Shown in pieces: positions 1 to 9,407 of a stretch of DNA of 64,000 nucleotides. The position numbers and the translations under genes were made by a program. The stretch is from Candidatus Thorarchaeota archaeon. GTDB taxonomy: Archaea > Asgardarchaeota > Thorarchaeia > Thorarchaeales > Thorarchaeaceae. The DNA lies in assembly GCA_016840385.1 (NCBI GenBank), contig JAEOSL010000008.1, positions 1 through 64,000 on the forward strand, read 5' to 3'. Numbering within the stretch: position 1 is the first letter of the stretch; each line of letters begins with the position of its first letter. Under the pieces are notes generated by a model that saw only the letters and a program-made list of their open reading frames with translations, searched no databases and was not told the origin of the DNA.

Positions 1-2252
1 CCACCTGTACATCTGAATTATGCACAGGTGGTCGTGACGGTGTCATCCGATTATATGATGCAAATAGCTCAGAGATTGCATTCTTAGCTCAACACGATGT
101 TGGTGGAAGTATCTTATCCATCAAGATAGCAGATGCTAATAATGATGGAATGATGGAAATAGTAGTAGGTCGAGCGCTTAGCCTCTCCGAATCTCCTGGG
201 GAAGGTGGCACAGTCCAGGTCTTTCGATATGCGGCTAGTGGTCAACTAGAGGTTATCGGAGAATTTGCAGTTGACAAGTTTGTAACCACCGTTTACGTGA
301 CAGATGTCACTGGCGATGAAAAGAACGAGATCATTGTCGGAGGAAGTGATTCGACTCTCAGACTCCTTCAAATGGATACTGAGAATAATATTACACAATT
401 CTGCATGCACAAGCTGGAAGATATGCCCCTGGCCATCGGAACCTGTGATGTAATTGGTGACGAGATTGAAGAGATTGTCACAGGCAATCGTGACAATACA
501 TTGAGAATATTCAAGGTAACTGACCATTCATTAGAACAGATTGAAGCTTTAGAATTACCATCTCCTGTAGTATCTCTTGCATCTGGTGATATTCTTGGAG
601 ACCGAAAGATGGAACTCGGTGTTGTAACTAGAGATGGTTCCATCAGGGTGTATCGTAACGAGGAAAGCAAATTCGACCTCTTCTCATCATTAGATGATGT
701 CAATGCACTATCTATTCGAATTGAAGAAATCAATGCAGATCACATGGATGAAGTTGTCATTTCAACAAAAGACCACAAGATTCGATTCTACAATCTGTAT
801 ATGGCAGACCTCATAGAGCTAGCAACAGTCGAGATTGGCAAGAAGATCCTTTCAATCAATGTTGGCGATGCCGGCGGTGACGGTCGCAAAGAGGTACAGG
901 TCGGAGTTTCTGATGGTCCCCTGAAGGTTATCGAGGGACTCTACAAAATTATTCCAAACTTTGAGGTCAGCTCAGATGCAAAGACCGGAACTGAGTTGTC
1001 TGGAAAGATTACTGTTTACAATATCAGTGATGAACCAGTTACTGGAATCGCTGGTAAGATTTACCATTTCCCCAAGGATAACATGGATGTAGACCCACAG
1101 CAACTTCGTTTCGACCTTGCTGCTGGTGAGAGCAAGAGCATTGATGTTCGTCTTATGCCTAAAGCAGAAGGGACAGTCATTGTTCGACCCATTGTTCTCA
1201 TGTGGACAGATGCCAGTGGAACAGTTAAGCAAGTCACAACACCCGAGACCGCAATCCTTGTTGAACAAGGTGCATCCGTTGCAGCTCCTGCTGATCTTGC
1301 ACCTGTACCAATAGAGCCCATTGAAACGAGTACAATGGAAGAAACAATCATCGAAGAAGATTCTCCATTTGGACCAGTTACTGGGACTGGTTTTGGTGAC
1401 GTTGATGTTGAACAGAAAATGGCTGCTCAGAAAATCCTTGAAACTACACTGTCTGATGACGGTAGTGACTCACTAAAGGCTGCAGAACATCTTCTCGATC
1501 AGCTCTTTGGAGCTGACGAAACCTCCGCAGCAATGACCGAGATTGATGATATTGAAGCACTCATAGCAGAACCTGCCCCTGAAGAAGCTACCACAGTTGT
1601 AGAAGCTGCAGTTTCTGATGTTGAGAGTGCAATGGTCACTGAAATTAAGAACAGACGTCCAAAGGCACCACGACCTGGTGCTGCTCCTGACTCCTATCAA
1701 TACTTATTCAAACTCATGGTAATCGGAGAAGGTGCTGTTGGAAAAACCACTTTGGTCAACCGTTATGTTACTGGAACTTTCGAACGTGACTACAAAACAA
1801 CAATCGGAAGTCAATTTGCCGTTAAACTCACTTACATCTCACCTCCTGAGGCCGAGTACGCAACTGGGATTAAGATCCAGGCATGGGACGTTGCCGGACA
1901 AGCGCGATTCAAGGCAGTGCGCAAGATGTACTACTCTGGTGCAGCAGGAATCATCATAGTGTTTGACGTTACTCGAAGGCGTTCCTTTACAGAGTTAGCG
2001 AAGTGGATTCAAGAAGCTGATGAGTCGATTGGAGCTAGAGTGCCAATTCTCCTTGTTGGAAACAAGACAGACCTTCCAGACCGAGCAGTTCCCTCTGATG
2101 AGGCAAAGCGCTGGGCTGAAGACAATGGTTTCCTATACTTGGAAAGCAGTGCAAAAACAGGTGAGGGTGTTGGTGACATGTTTACTGTTCTTGCAGAAAT
2201 CATGTGGCACGAAGCCCGAAGGATATCTGATGAGAAGAAGACTGAGATTTAA
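1..2252 (+). CDS. Beta-propeller / Rab-like small GTPase fusion protein (5' partial)
   Basis: The reading frame is open from base 3, so the gene starts left of the window. An internal ATG lies at 150, and numbering here uses it. Residues 1-260 are repeated propeller-like units with Asp-rich 'D..GD...E' turns, as in FG-GAP/WD40-like blades. A beta-sandwich-like part (about 265-380) and an acidic linker (380-510) follow. A Ras-superfamily domain closes the protein: G1 GEGAVGKT at 526-533, G3 WDVAGQ, G4 NKTD, G5 SSAK. All GTP-binding motifs and the switch-II Gln are present; there is no C-terminal Cys for prenylation. Probably a cytosolic GTPase with a protein-interaction scaffold. The GTPase assignment is firm; the propeller subtype is inferred from repeat pattern only. 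Confidence 0.88.
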   Translation, partial: TCTSELCTGGRDGVIRLYDANSSEIAFLAQHDVGGSILSIKIADANNDGMMEIVVGRALSLSESPGEGGTVQVFRYAASGQLEVIGEFAVDKFVTTVYVTDVTGDEKNEIIVGGSDSTLRLLQMDTENNITQFCMHKLEDMPLAIGTCDVIGDEIEEIVTGNRDNTLRIFKVTDHSLEQIEALELPSPVVSLASGDILGDRKMELGVVTRDGSIRVYRNEESKFDLFSSLDDVNALSIRIEEINADHMDEVVISTKDHKIRFYNLYMADLIELATVEIGKKILSINVGDAGGDGRKEVQVGVSDGPLKVIEGLYKIIPNFEVSSDAKTGTELSGKITVYNISDEPVTGIAGKIYHFPKDNMDVDPQQLRFDLAAGESKSIDVRLMPKAEGTVIVRPIVLMWTDASGTVKQVTTPETAILVEQGASVAAPADLAPVPIEPIETSTMEETIIEEDSPFGPVTGTGFGDVDVEQKMAAQKILETTLSDDGSDSLKAAEHLLDQLFGADETSAAMTEIDDIEALIAEPAPEEATTVVEAAVSDVESAMVTEIKNRRPKAPRPGAAPDSYQYLFKLMVIGEGAVGKTTLVNRYVTGTFERDYKTTIGSQFAVKLTYISPPEAEYATGIKIQAWDVAGQARFKAVRKMYYSGAAGIIIVFDVTRRRSFTELAKWIQEADESIGARVPILLVGNKTDLPDRAVPSDEAKRWAEDNGFLYLESSAKTGEGVGDMFTVLAEIMWHEARRISDEKKTEI

Positions 2253-2253
2253 T

Positions 2254-2982
2254 CTAGTCCTGCGGTGTTTTCCAGCAGGAGAGATTGAGTTTACTCTTCA
2301 CCCAAGAATTTTCAATTTCTACGTTAGTAGACCTATCAGGATTTGTACAGAGACACCAAAGTGAACCATTTCTGTTCTTCTCACCGACACAAAAGAAGCA
2401 GTTCTGACAGCGCTTCAAGACCAGTATATTGTCATTGTATACAAGCGGATCTGACCGCTTCTTTGTAGTTTCAGTGGATTTTGCGTACTCTTCCAGCGCT
2501 TCTGCCAATTTTCGCTCTGCATCACTGGTTCCCATTTCATCTTGTACGAAATCCACAGCCTCTTTCATTTGTGCTGCTAATCCAGACACATCCTTGACCA
2601 CAATGGAATCCAAGATCTCAGCAACAATTCCATTGTCTGGTGGTAATTCTTTTTCGATTACTGGCTGTTCTTTCTCTTGTGGTGGTAACTCTTTCTCAAC
2701 TTGTTTTTCACTTGCATCTGGGAAGAAACACCGTCGAATATTGTCATCAATAGTATCACTATGGGGATCTGATGTCACATGATGCGTTGGTACTTGTGTT
2801 TCTCTCTTGGTTCGTTCCAGCTTCTTTTGCACATCTTTCTTGAGCATCATTCTGATGTAATCTTCATCATCTACTTCCTTTGGAGCCCTACCACCGACCA
2901 TAGCGTCCACTTTGATGAAGTCATCTAATAGCTGTGACACTGAAAAATCATCAATTGTTTTGTGTTTCTTTCTGTTACGCAT
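2254..2982 (-). CDS. Cys-rich C-terminal domain protein, tandem paralogue A
   Basis: I do not recognise a named family. The start at 2982 (MRNRKKHKTIDDF) is chosen because it aligns with the start of the neighbouring paralogue at 3106-3798; a longer frame opens at 2994. The N-terminus is basic with a conserved KTIDD motif, then a DDEDYIRMM stretch and an acidic, Glu/Pro-rich low-complexity middle. The C-terminal 50 residues hold CxxCxxC, a CxC and a final Cys before the WKTPQD end, likely a small metal-binding domain. It ends 1 bp from the stop of the convergent GTPase fusion gene. Cytosolic, no membrane segment seen. Function unknown. Confidence 0.72.
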   Translation of the reverse strand: MRNRKKHKTIDDFSVSQLLDDFIKVDAMVGGRAPKEVDDEDYIRMMLKKDVQKKLERTKRETQVPTHHVTSDPHSDTIDDNIRRCFFPDASEKQVEKELPPQEKEQPVIEKELPPDNGIVAEILDSIVVKDVSGLAAQMKEAVDFVQDEMGTSDAERKLAEALEEYAKSTETTKKRSDPLVYNDNILVLKRCQNCFFCVGEKNRNGSLWCLCTNPDRSTNVEIENSWVKSKLNLSCWKTPQD

Positions 2983-3105
2983 GTTCCAGTACAATCCATG
3001 GTGGCCGGGTCAATCGAGGTTTCCCGAGGCATCTCAATAATCATTTCCGGTCGTGTACTAATAAAACACCTTTGGAATGTAGATGGTGAATCAAAGATTT
3101 GTGAA

Positions 3106-3798
3106 TCAGTCTTGTGGAGCTTTCCAACATGGGAGATTCATTCTACTCTTCACCCAGGATCCCTTAGCAACTGCATGAGTCGATCTAGCTGGATTTGTGC
3201 AATGACACCAACATGAGCCGCTGACCTTCTTCTCTTTGACACAGAAATAGCACGTCTGGCAGCGCTTAATTGGGGCTCGTTTCTCTGAAATGATTGGTGT
3301 GGCCTTTTTCTTCTTACTGGCAGGTGGATCTTTTCTATACTTCTCCAATGTTTTGTGTGCGGCACGCTTTGATTTACTGGAGCTCACTTCATCCTGTAGG
3401 AATTCTACAGATGCTTTCATTCTATCAGTCAATGCGGGTTCTTCCATCATGTCCTGAGTTTTCATAATCTCATCAATATCTGCTTCATCTTCAGGCGTCA
3501 CGTCATTTTCACAAGCAATAGGAAATACTTCTTCCATTGGTTCTGTTGGCTGTGGAGGTGATTTCTCAGTAGGTGCTGTTGGAGAAGTCACTGTATCGTC
3601 ATGTGTTCTCGTGGGAAGAGTTCCCTTCTCTCTCTCAAGCTTTCTCTTGTTCTCTTTTTCAACCATCATCCGAATGTACTCGTCATCATCCATTCCCTTT
3701 CGTTTACTATCATCTTCAACATCCAAATCTACAAATTCATCAAGCAGTTTTGTAATGGATACATCGTCGATGGTCTTTGTTCGCTTTTTCCTACGCAT
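3106..3798 (-). CDS. Cys-rich C-terminal domain protein, tandem paralogue B
   Basis: Paralogue of the gene at 2254-2982 and first of the pair in transcription order. Shared features are MRRKKRTKTIDD at the N-terminus, a DDDEYIRMM motif near residue 40, a variable acidic/Pro-rich centre, and a C-terminal cysteine cluster (RCQTCYFCV, CWCHCTNP, LPCWKAPQD). A TATA-like element on the minus strand lies near 3870-3882, upstream of the ATG. The cysteine pattern suggests a structural zinc or Fe-S site. The strong conservation of the two ends against a divergent middle suggests an N-terminal docking motif and a C-terminal metal domain. No function can be assigned. Confidence 0.72.
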   Translation of the reverse strand: MRRKKRTKTIDDVSITKLLDEFVDLDVEDDSKRKGMDDDEYIRMMVEKENKRKLEREKGTLPTRTHDDTVTSPTAPTEKSPPQPTEPMEEVFPIACENDVTPEDEADIDEIMKTQDMMEEPALTDRMKASVEFLQDEVSSSKSKRAAHKTLEKYRKDPPASKKKKATPIISEKRAPIKRCQTCYFCVKEKKVSGSCWCHCTNPARSTHAVAKGSWVKSRMNLPCWKAPQD

Positions 3799-3904
3799 GA
3801 TTTGTAACGGCCCTTTTCCTGGTGTAACATTGGTTCCCCTTTGTGCTACCTATGAAGATTACTGAATGAACGGTTATAAAATCTCTATTGTGTTGGCATC
3901 TGCA

Positions 3905-4495
3905 CTATGGAACTACGTTAGCTCCCTCATCAAATGCTACAATATTTGCTGATTTTGACCCAAAAAGAGATTCCAGAGATTCGCGTATACCTTCCAGAGA
4001 TACGGGGGTTTGAGTTACGGATCCCATTGCTCCCAGAATATAGGAGTTCAACATCTTCATTGAACCAATCTGAGTAAGGGTCTCTTCTGCATCTAGGATA
4101 AAGACTTGCTTGCACAGTTTGTTCAGAGATTCGATGATTCGCTCAATTGCTGGATATTCTGCTGGTTCATTGTTAGAAACAACCGTAGGAATTTTTGTCT
4201 GACTAACTATTGCAACCGTTCTTTCTCCCGCAAATTTAGCTGCAGCTCGAAGTGCTTCTAATGGTTCCAAACCTAGAAGGATGTCAACTTCTCCCTTTGG
4301 AATCAATGGTCCCCAGTCGGTTGTTCCAATTCTGAGATGCGTGAGAACACTTCCGCCTCTTCTTGATGCTCCAAACGTGTCGCCAACGACAGGTCGCAAA
4401 CCTGATTGTATTGCCGCCTCTGCTAGAATTCTACCACAGACAAGATTACCCTGTCCTCCAACTCCTGCCACTAAAATATTGAAGGGGTCTTGCAT
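3905..4495 (-). CDS. iorB: Indolepyruvate:ferredoxin oxidoreductase beta subunit
   Basis: Gamma-type subunit of the 2-oxoacid:ferredoxin oxidoreductase superfamily that, with IorA, oxidises arylpyruvates from aromatic amino acid breakdown to acyl-CoA, reducing ferredoxin. The N-terminus carries the family signature VAGVGGQGNLVCGRILAEAA, followed by GDTFGASRRGGSVLTHLRIG. At 196 residues it has the normal length for IorB. The ATG shares one base with the TAA of iorA, so the two are translationally coupled. Cytosolic. Confidence 0.93.
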   Translation of the reverse strand: MQDPFNILVAGVGGQGNLVCGRILAEAAIQSGLRPVVGDTFGASRRGGSVLTHLRIGTTDWGPLIPKGEVDILLGLEPLEALRAAAKFAGERTVAIVSQTKIPTVVSNNEPAEYPAIERIIESLNKLCKQVFILDAEETLTQIGSMKMLNSYILGAMGSVTQTPVSLEGIRESLESLFGSKSANIVAFDEGANVVP

Positions 4496-6342
4496 TACAC
4501 TCGCTCCTCCTTTATTGCATCATAAGGACAGACAGCAACACAAGCTCCACACTGGACACATAGTTGATCGAGGATTTCTGGATGACCGACAGCTTTGTCC
4601 CAATTGATAGCAGGGCAAGCAAAATCATGGACACAAATGAGACACTTCTCACCTTTGCATAGGTCACTGTTAATTCTGTAAGATATCCCTTCTACCGCAG
4701 GTTCTCTTCTTGCTACTTCTAGCCTACACACACTATCAAGCAATAGCACTTTCAGTCCATCTTTGCTAATTGTTGAATGAAGAAGATCCACCAGTTCGGG
4801 AATGTTGTTGGCATCACTTCTGGCATAGAAATCTGGCTCGATGGCTTTGACAATCTCTTCAATCTTCACTCGTTTCAGATTCACTTCTTGATGAACCGCG
4901 CCTGGGTGTGTCTGAAATCCAGTCATAGCTGTGGTTTCATTGTCGAGGATAACAAATGTAAGATTGGCTCCCTTATGTTTTGCATTTATGAGACCTGGAA
5001 TGCATGCGTGAAAGAATGTGCTATCACCAGCAACGGCTATCACTTTTGAATCAAATCCAAATCGCTCAAGCTGACCCAGACCAGAAGCAACTCCTATTCC
5101 AGAACCCATCGCCTGCATTGTGGTCATTGCTCTATCATAGAATACGCCAAGTGAATAACATCCAATGTCCCCTGCTACTACCAATTTGTCATTGGCTCTT
5201 TTTCGTACCTTTCGTACTGCCCAGTAAAAATTACGATGTGTACAACCTGCACAGAATGTAAGTGGTCGTGGTATCAGGATATCTGAATCAAATTGCTCTC
5301 TTCTGGTGAGCTTAAGTTTCAATATTTTCGCAATCGTTTCGAGCATGACATCTGTTGTCATTTCTCCAAAAGCTGGAACTGTCCCGTTCTTCTTGCCATA
5401 GAACTCTGGGATTTCGTCTAACTCAAGTGCAAGAGACCTCACTTCTTCTTCTACAAATGGATCTATCTCTTCTGAGAACAGAACTCTTCTTGTCTTCTTG
5501 AGAGCCTTTGTGATAACTTTCCTTGGGAGTGGATATGTGGTAACGAGATTCACTACTTCGATATTCTTCACTTTCAATAGATGAATTGCTTCTTCCGAAT
5601 ATCGTCTACTGATACCACTTGAGATGATTAGAAGGTCCACGTCTTTCGAGGTCGGTTTTGTATTCCATGATGAGTTATCGAAAACGTCACGGATTCGTTC
5701 TATTTTATCTAGTAGGTCTCTATGTTTCAAATGGGGCGATGGAACATTGAACAGATTTTCAGGTAACGGTCTTGCAGTCCAAATATGCTTGAGGTCTTCT
5801 CCCATAGAAACAAGACCCCGGGAATGACTGAGCCTGGTTGTGCTACGAATTAGTACTGGAACTTTATGTTTTTGGGATAACTGAAAGGCAAAAGGAACAA
5901 TGTCTTTTGCCTCTTGATAGGTTGATGGTTCGAGTAGCGGAATCTGAGCAGCTTTCGCATAAAACCGAGAATCCTGTTCGTTACTGGAACTATGCCCTCT
6001 AGGATCATCACAAACTACGATAACTAAACCGCCTTTACCCGTTCCAGATAGATTCAGGTTAAGAAGGAAATCTGATGCAACATTCAAGCCAAGTGATTTC
6101 ATTGAACAGAGAGCTGGAATCCCTGCCCAGCTTGCACCAGCTGCAGCCTCGAGAGCTACTTTCTCATTCACACTCCATTCTACATAGATGCCATATTCTT
6201 CAGACATCTTCTGCAATGTTGTAGCAATTTCTGTAGAAGGTGTACCAGGATACGAAGCACAGAAAGCAACACCTGCTTCCAGTGCTCCCCTTGCAATCGC
6301 TTCGTTGCCACTCAGGATTGTTTCAGCATTAGCAGGAGTCAT
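4495..6342 (-). CDS. iorA: Indolepyruvate:ferredoxin oxidoreductase alpha subunit
   Basis: Large subunit of the TPP-dependent arylpyruvate oxidoreductase. The start at 6342 (MTPANAETILSGNEAIARGA) is chosen over the frame opening at 6489 because the family begins here and the extra 49 residues resemble no known domain. The pyrimidine-binding region holds CASYPGTPSTEI. The TPP site shows GDIGCYSLGVFYDRA and VAGDSTFFHA...LDNETTAMTGFQ. The C-terminus has a ferredoxin-like domain with CKGEKCLIC and CVQCGACVAVCP clusters. About 615 residues, normal for the family. Divergent from the DHH gene, with about 100 bp of shared promoter region between 6343 and 6442. Confidence 0.94.
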   Translation of the reverse strand: MTPANAETILSGNEAIARGALEAGVAFCASYPGTPSTEIATTLQKMSEEYGIYVEWSVNEKVALEAAAGASWAGIPALCSMKSLGLNVASDFLLNLNLSGTGKGGLVIVVCDDPRGHSSSNEQDSRFYAKAAQIPLLEPSTYQEAKDIVPFAFQLSQKHKVPVLIRSTTRLSHSRGLVSMGEDLKHIWTARPLPENLFNVPSPHLKHRDLLDKIERIRDVFDNSSWNTKPTSKDVDLLIISSGISRRYSEEAIHLLKVKNIEVVNLVTTYPLPRKVITKALKKTRRVLFSEEIDPFVEEEVRSLALELDEIPEFYGKKNGTVPAFGEMTTDVMLETIAKILKLKLTRREQFDSDILIPRPLTFCAGCTHRNFYWAVRKVRKRANDKLVVAGDIGCYSLGVFYDRAMTTMQAMGSGIGVASGLGQLERFGFDSKVIAVAGDSTFFHACIPGLINAKHKGANLTFVILDNETTAMTGFQTHPGAVHQEVNLKRVKIEEIVKAIEPDFYARSDANNIPELVDLLHSTISKDGLKVLLLDSVCRLEVARREPAVEGISYRINSDLCKGEKCLICVHDFACPAINWDKAVGHPEILDQLCVQCGACVAVCPYDAIKEERV

Positions 6343-6442
6343 TATCTCACAACCCAACGACCTATCAGAAAACACTTTCGAATTTGATTTGCCTTTCCAG
6401 AAGAGAGAAAAAGGAGAACTTCTATTGAGAGAGAGTACCACA

Positions 6443-7519
6443 ATGCCTGAAGAACGAGAGAGTGAGTCTAAAATAGTGAAGAAAATCACTTCACTTCATT
6501 CGATATCCCATGACAAAGACGTAGATGGAATCAATTCAGCTGCAATTGTCTGGAGATACGCAAAATCAAGAGGACTCGATTTCAGTGTAACTCTAACTGA
6601 TTATGGGGGATTTGAACCAGTATTCTCCAGCATTGCTTCTAGACGAGATACACTCATCGTCGTGTCTGATTTGGGCGTGGATGATACTACCTTAGATATT
6701 GTAGTAACCAGTCTTTCTCGTGCTATTTCTCAGGGTTGTAAGATTGTTTGGCTTGATCATCATCAATGGCCTGAGAAAGCAATCAAAGCAATTCTTGCAC
6801 TTCCTAACAAACCAGTTCTTAGAATCAATCACGACTTTTGTGCTGCAGAAATTGCACACAAGGTTCTGATGCCTAGAGACGAGATAAGTGCTGAACTTGC
6901 TCGCATCGCTCATGATACTGATTTCAATCTCAGGGAGATTGATGGTGCAACCGCACTAACTGATGCTGTTTCTGTAATTCGTTTTGGTGCTATAGACCGT
7001 CGTGAAGATGTGTCTGATGCACTCTATCCTGTACTCTCAAACCTTGCCGAGAGTGGTTTGGAAGGCGTTTGGATTGATAGCTCAAAGAAATTCAAGGACA
7101 CTATTTTGCAGAAACGCGTTGATCACTATCGCAAGGACAAGACGAAGAAGATGCGAAAAGCAATTGCAGGTCATTGCGACAATGTCATTCATGACCGTCT
7201 TGTTCGGGTCGTGGAAATACCAAGTGGAGTGACCTCGACAGATCTGGGGACATTTGCTGCTAAGGAAGAAAATCTCCAGATTGACGGTCAATCATTGAAA
7301 GTAGCTGATTTACTCTTTATGTTGAGTCAGGGTGGAATGCTCGGAATTCGAAGAGGTCATGATACTGTTCTTTGCAATATGGTTGCAAAACAGTTCAATG
7401 GTGGTGGACATCCATTTGCTGCTGGAGGTGAGTACGGTCTCTATGATGATTTTCAGGCGGTCTGTGATGATCTCTTCCAAATTCTAACAAAGAGTACAGA
7501 CTGGCTCGTAGATGCTTAA
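6443..7519 (+). CDS. DHH-family phosphoesterase
   Basis: Metal-dependent phosphoesterase of the RecJ/NrnA-like DHH superfamily, acting on oligonucleotides or cyclic/dinucleotide substrates. The frame is open from 6188, but the first 85 codons overlap iorA antisense; the ATG at 6443 (MPEERESES) precedes the conserved domain. Catalytic motifs visible are SHDKDVDG near residue 26 (motif I), VSDLGVDD (II), WLDHHQWPE (III, the DHH) and a later D-T-D segment. The C-terminal DHHA1 domain ends with the substrate-binding GGGHPFAAGG. About 358 residues, soluble. It meets the TrmB-like gene at 7522 tail to tail with almost no spacer. Confidence 0.9.
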   Translation: MPEERESESKIVKKITSLHSISHDKDVDGINSAAIVWRYAKSRGLDFSVTLTDYGGFEPVFSSIASRRDTLIVVSDLGVDDTTLDIVVTSLSRAISQGCKIVWLDHHQWPEKAIKAILALPNKPVLRINHDFCAAEIAHKVLMPRDEISAELARIAHDTDFNLREIDGATALTDAVSVIRFGAIDRREDVSDALYPVLSNLAESGLEGVWIDSSKKFKDTILQKRVDHYRKDKTKKMRKAIAGHCDNVIHDRLVRVVEIPSGVTSTDLGTFAAKEENLQIDGQSLKVADLLFMLSQGGMLGIRRGHDTVLCNMVAKQFNGGGHPFAAGGEYGLYDDFQAVCDDLFQILTKSTDWLVDA

Positions 7520-7521
7520 AC

Positions 7522-8466
7522 TCATTCTTTAGCTATCAGTTGTTTTATCATATCTATAATATCAATTCCTTCAGCATGGATTTTGTCGAATGTGTCTACT
7601 GCATCATCAATTAATCCAGGGTTATCCTTTCGATGTACTAGTGCTGCCATATCTGATTCTGCGGCATGAGTGAGATAGAGTAGCATCTTCTCTCTATTCA
7701 GACACACCATTCTGTATGTCTTGATGTTCTCCTTCGCTAATCTGATGGTAATATTCCCAGTAGATGACAGACTCATGAATGCCTCTCCGATGTTTTCCAT
7801 GAAATTCGCAATTAACTCAGTTGAGAACGAAACCTCCCCTTGTGGCATCAAAAGACCAATTATCTTGACTCCATCTACCGCTCGTCCCATGAGGCTCATT
7901 TCAGTCATGCCCGGTTGGTCCAATCCTCCGTCAAGCAGACTTGCAGATGCAATAACTCTGATCTCATCTCCTGCCTTAGATGGTTTCCCAAATTCTCTGA
8001 TGATTGAACTGCGAACATTTTCGATACCTTCAATGATAATTGATTCACCTGATGATTCCAATCCCATTAGTTGATTGTATATGACAAAAGCAATACTCTC
8101 TGAATTAACGTTTTTTAGCAGGTTCAATTTGGTCGAAGTTTCTATTTTCCTAGTCTGGAGTTTTGCAAGAGATTCCTCCTGCTTCTTTTTTAATGAATTG
8201 ATAATTCCTGCTTCTGATATTGCATATTTTCTTGGTGTCTGTACGGGATCTATGACCAAATATCCCTCTTCATTCAAGTTTGATAAGTGTCGGTAGATGT
8301 ATGCTTTGGTATGATCAAGATGCTTGGCAATTTCTTTGTATGTCACGAATATTGATGGTCCTCCAGCAGCTGCCATTACTGCTTTCAGTATAGTCATCTG
8401 ACTTGCATTTACATCAATTCCTAACAAGCTGAAATTGATTGAATCCGCTCTACCTGCCAAACTCAA
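7522..8466 (-). CDS. TrmB-like winged-helix regulator, paralogue 1
   Basis: Last gene of three tandem paralogues on the minus strand. Residues about 20-90 form a winged-helix domain (FVTYKEIAKHLDHTKAYIYRHLSNLNEEGYLVID). A coiled-coil-like helix with Lys/Glu repeats follows, then a C-terminal alpha/beta effector-like domain. The C-terminus carries the triplet signature NPGLIDDAVDTFDKIHAEGIDI. The TTG start at 8466 overlaps the TGA of the upstream paralogue (TTGA), with a purine-rich ribosome site just before it. Probably a ligand- or phospho-responsive transcription regulator; the ligand is not evident. Confidence 0.8.
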   Translation of the reverse strand: MSLAGRADSINFSLLGIDVNASQMTILKAVMAAAGGPSIFVTYKEIAKHLDHTKAYIYRHLSNLNEEGYLVIDPVQTPRKYAISEAGIINSLKKKQEESLAKLQTRKIETSTKLNLLKNVNSESIAFVIYNQLMGLESSGESIIIEGIENVRSSIIREFGKPSKAGDEIRVIASASLLDGGLDQPGMTEMSLMGRAVDGVKIIGLLMPQGEVSFSTELIANFMENIGEAFMSLSSTGNITIRLAKENIKTYRMVCLNREKMLLYLTHAAESDMAALVHRKDNPGLIDDAVDTFDKIHAEGIDIIDMIKQLIAKE

Positions 8467-9374
8467 TCCCCCCCTAAATCTGCGATGTCAACCCCTGCTT
8501 CATAATCGGCATCAAAAGTTTCTATTGCATTATCAACCAAATCTGGATTTGCGCTCCTTGGTATCCATGTTGCAGACATTGGTTTCTCAGAAACTATCAA
8601 CACAATTCCCTCATCATTTCTTCCAACAAATTGGTAGGTGGAATCCTTTCGTTCACAAATCCTGAATCCTGGATTATATCCTTGTTCTCGGTAAGCTAAC
8701 GTAAATCTCTTGAATAATTCTTGCTGTTGTTCAGATACTTTACCATGTTCGACACCATGAAAGATAACTCCTTCTGCCATTAGTTTTCCTAATCTCTCTA
8801 CTCTCATTGCTGTAAACATATCCGGTCGAGTCAGCCACTCCATAGCAAATCTAACAAGGTCTCCTTTCTTGGCGGTACTATAGATCTTATCATCTAACAG
8901 TTGGAAAACACTTTCCCAACCTTCTGCGAAAATCGGTTTCTCAATCTTTTGCTCACCAGCAGCAAGTGCAAGCATATCCTCCTTCAGACTGTCAATGCCC
9001 ATCCTGGAGATTTTCTCAATTTCTGAATCAATATCGGCGAGTTCATTTTCGTACTTAGATGTTGCTTCCTTGATTGTTTTGCGAAAAACATCATGCATGA
9101 GCCCAACATCAGAATTGTATCCATGCTTGTACTCGCTTCTGTCCACTCTTAAGAATCCTATTTTCTCCAATCCTGACAAACTTCGATAGATAAGAGAGTC
9201 TTTTCCTTTCTTACCGCCCTCTTCAGTTGCTAGCTGAGCTCTGATAGTTTCAAAATCAACGAATGTTGTAGGGTCACCTTGACTCTTCAATATCGCTCCG
9301 AGGATCACTATATCTTTCCTAGTCATTTCAAAATTAAGAATCTCGAATACCTTTTGAAATCGTTCTTCAATCAT
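8463..9374 (-). CDS. TrmB-like winged-helix regulator, paralogue 2
   Basis: Middle gene of the triplet. The winged helix lies at residues about 25-85 (DFETIRAQLATEEGG, YRSLSGLEKIGFLRVD), followed by a helical linker rich in Glu/Lys and an effector-like domain. The C-terminal motif NPDLVDNAIETFDADYEAGV matches the two neighbours. The ATG at 9374 is preceded by a GAGGGA ribosome site. It overlaps the next gene by four bases, so the two are co-translated. Function by family: DNA-binding regulator. The target is unknown; divergent or autogenous control of the locus is possible. Confidence 0.8.
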   Translation of the reverse strand: MIEERFQKVFEILNFEMTRKDIVILGAILKSQGDPTTFVDFETIRAQLATEEGGKKGKDSLIYRSLSGLEKIGFLRVDRSEYKHGYNSDVGLMHDVFRKTIKEATSKYENELADIDSEIEKISRMGIDSLKEDMLALAAGEQKIEKPIFAEGWESVFQLLDDKIYSTAKKGDLVRFAMEWLTRPDMFTAMRVERLGKLMAEGVIFHGVEHGKVSEQQQELFKRFTLAYREQGYNPGFRICERKDSTYQFVGRNDEGIVLIVSEKPMSATWIPRSANPDLVDNAIETFDADYEAGVDIADLGGD

Positions 9375-9407
9375 GTCCCTCTGCCCATCCCTTACTTACC
9401 ATTCTCC

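Noticed and set aside
1061..1351. Minus-strand frame under the GTPase fusion gene
   Set aside because: Pure shadow of the plus-strand gene; no ribosome site or domain.
6188..6442. Upstream extension of the DHH phosphoesterase frame
   Set aside because: It runs antisense inside the coding part of iorA and shows no domain; the ATG at 6443 fits the family start.
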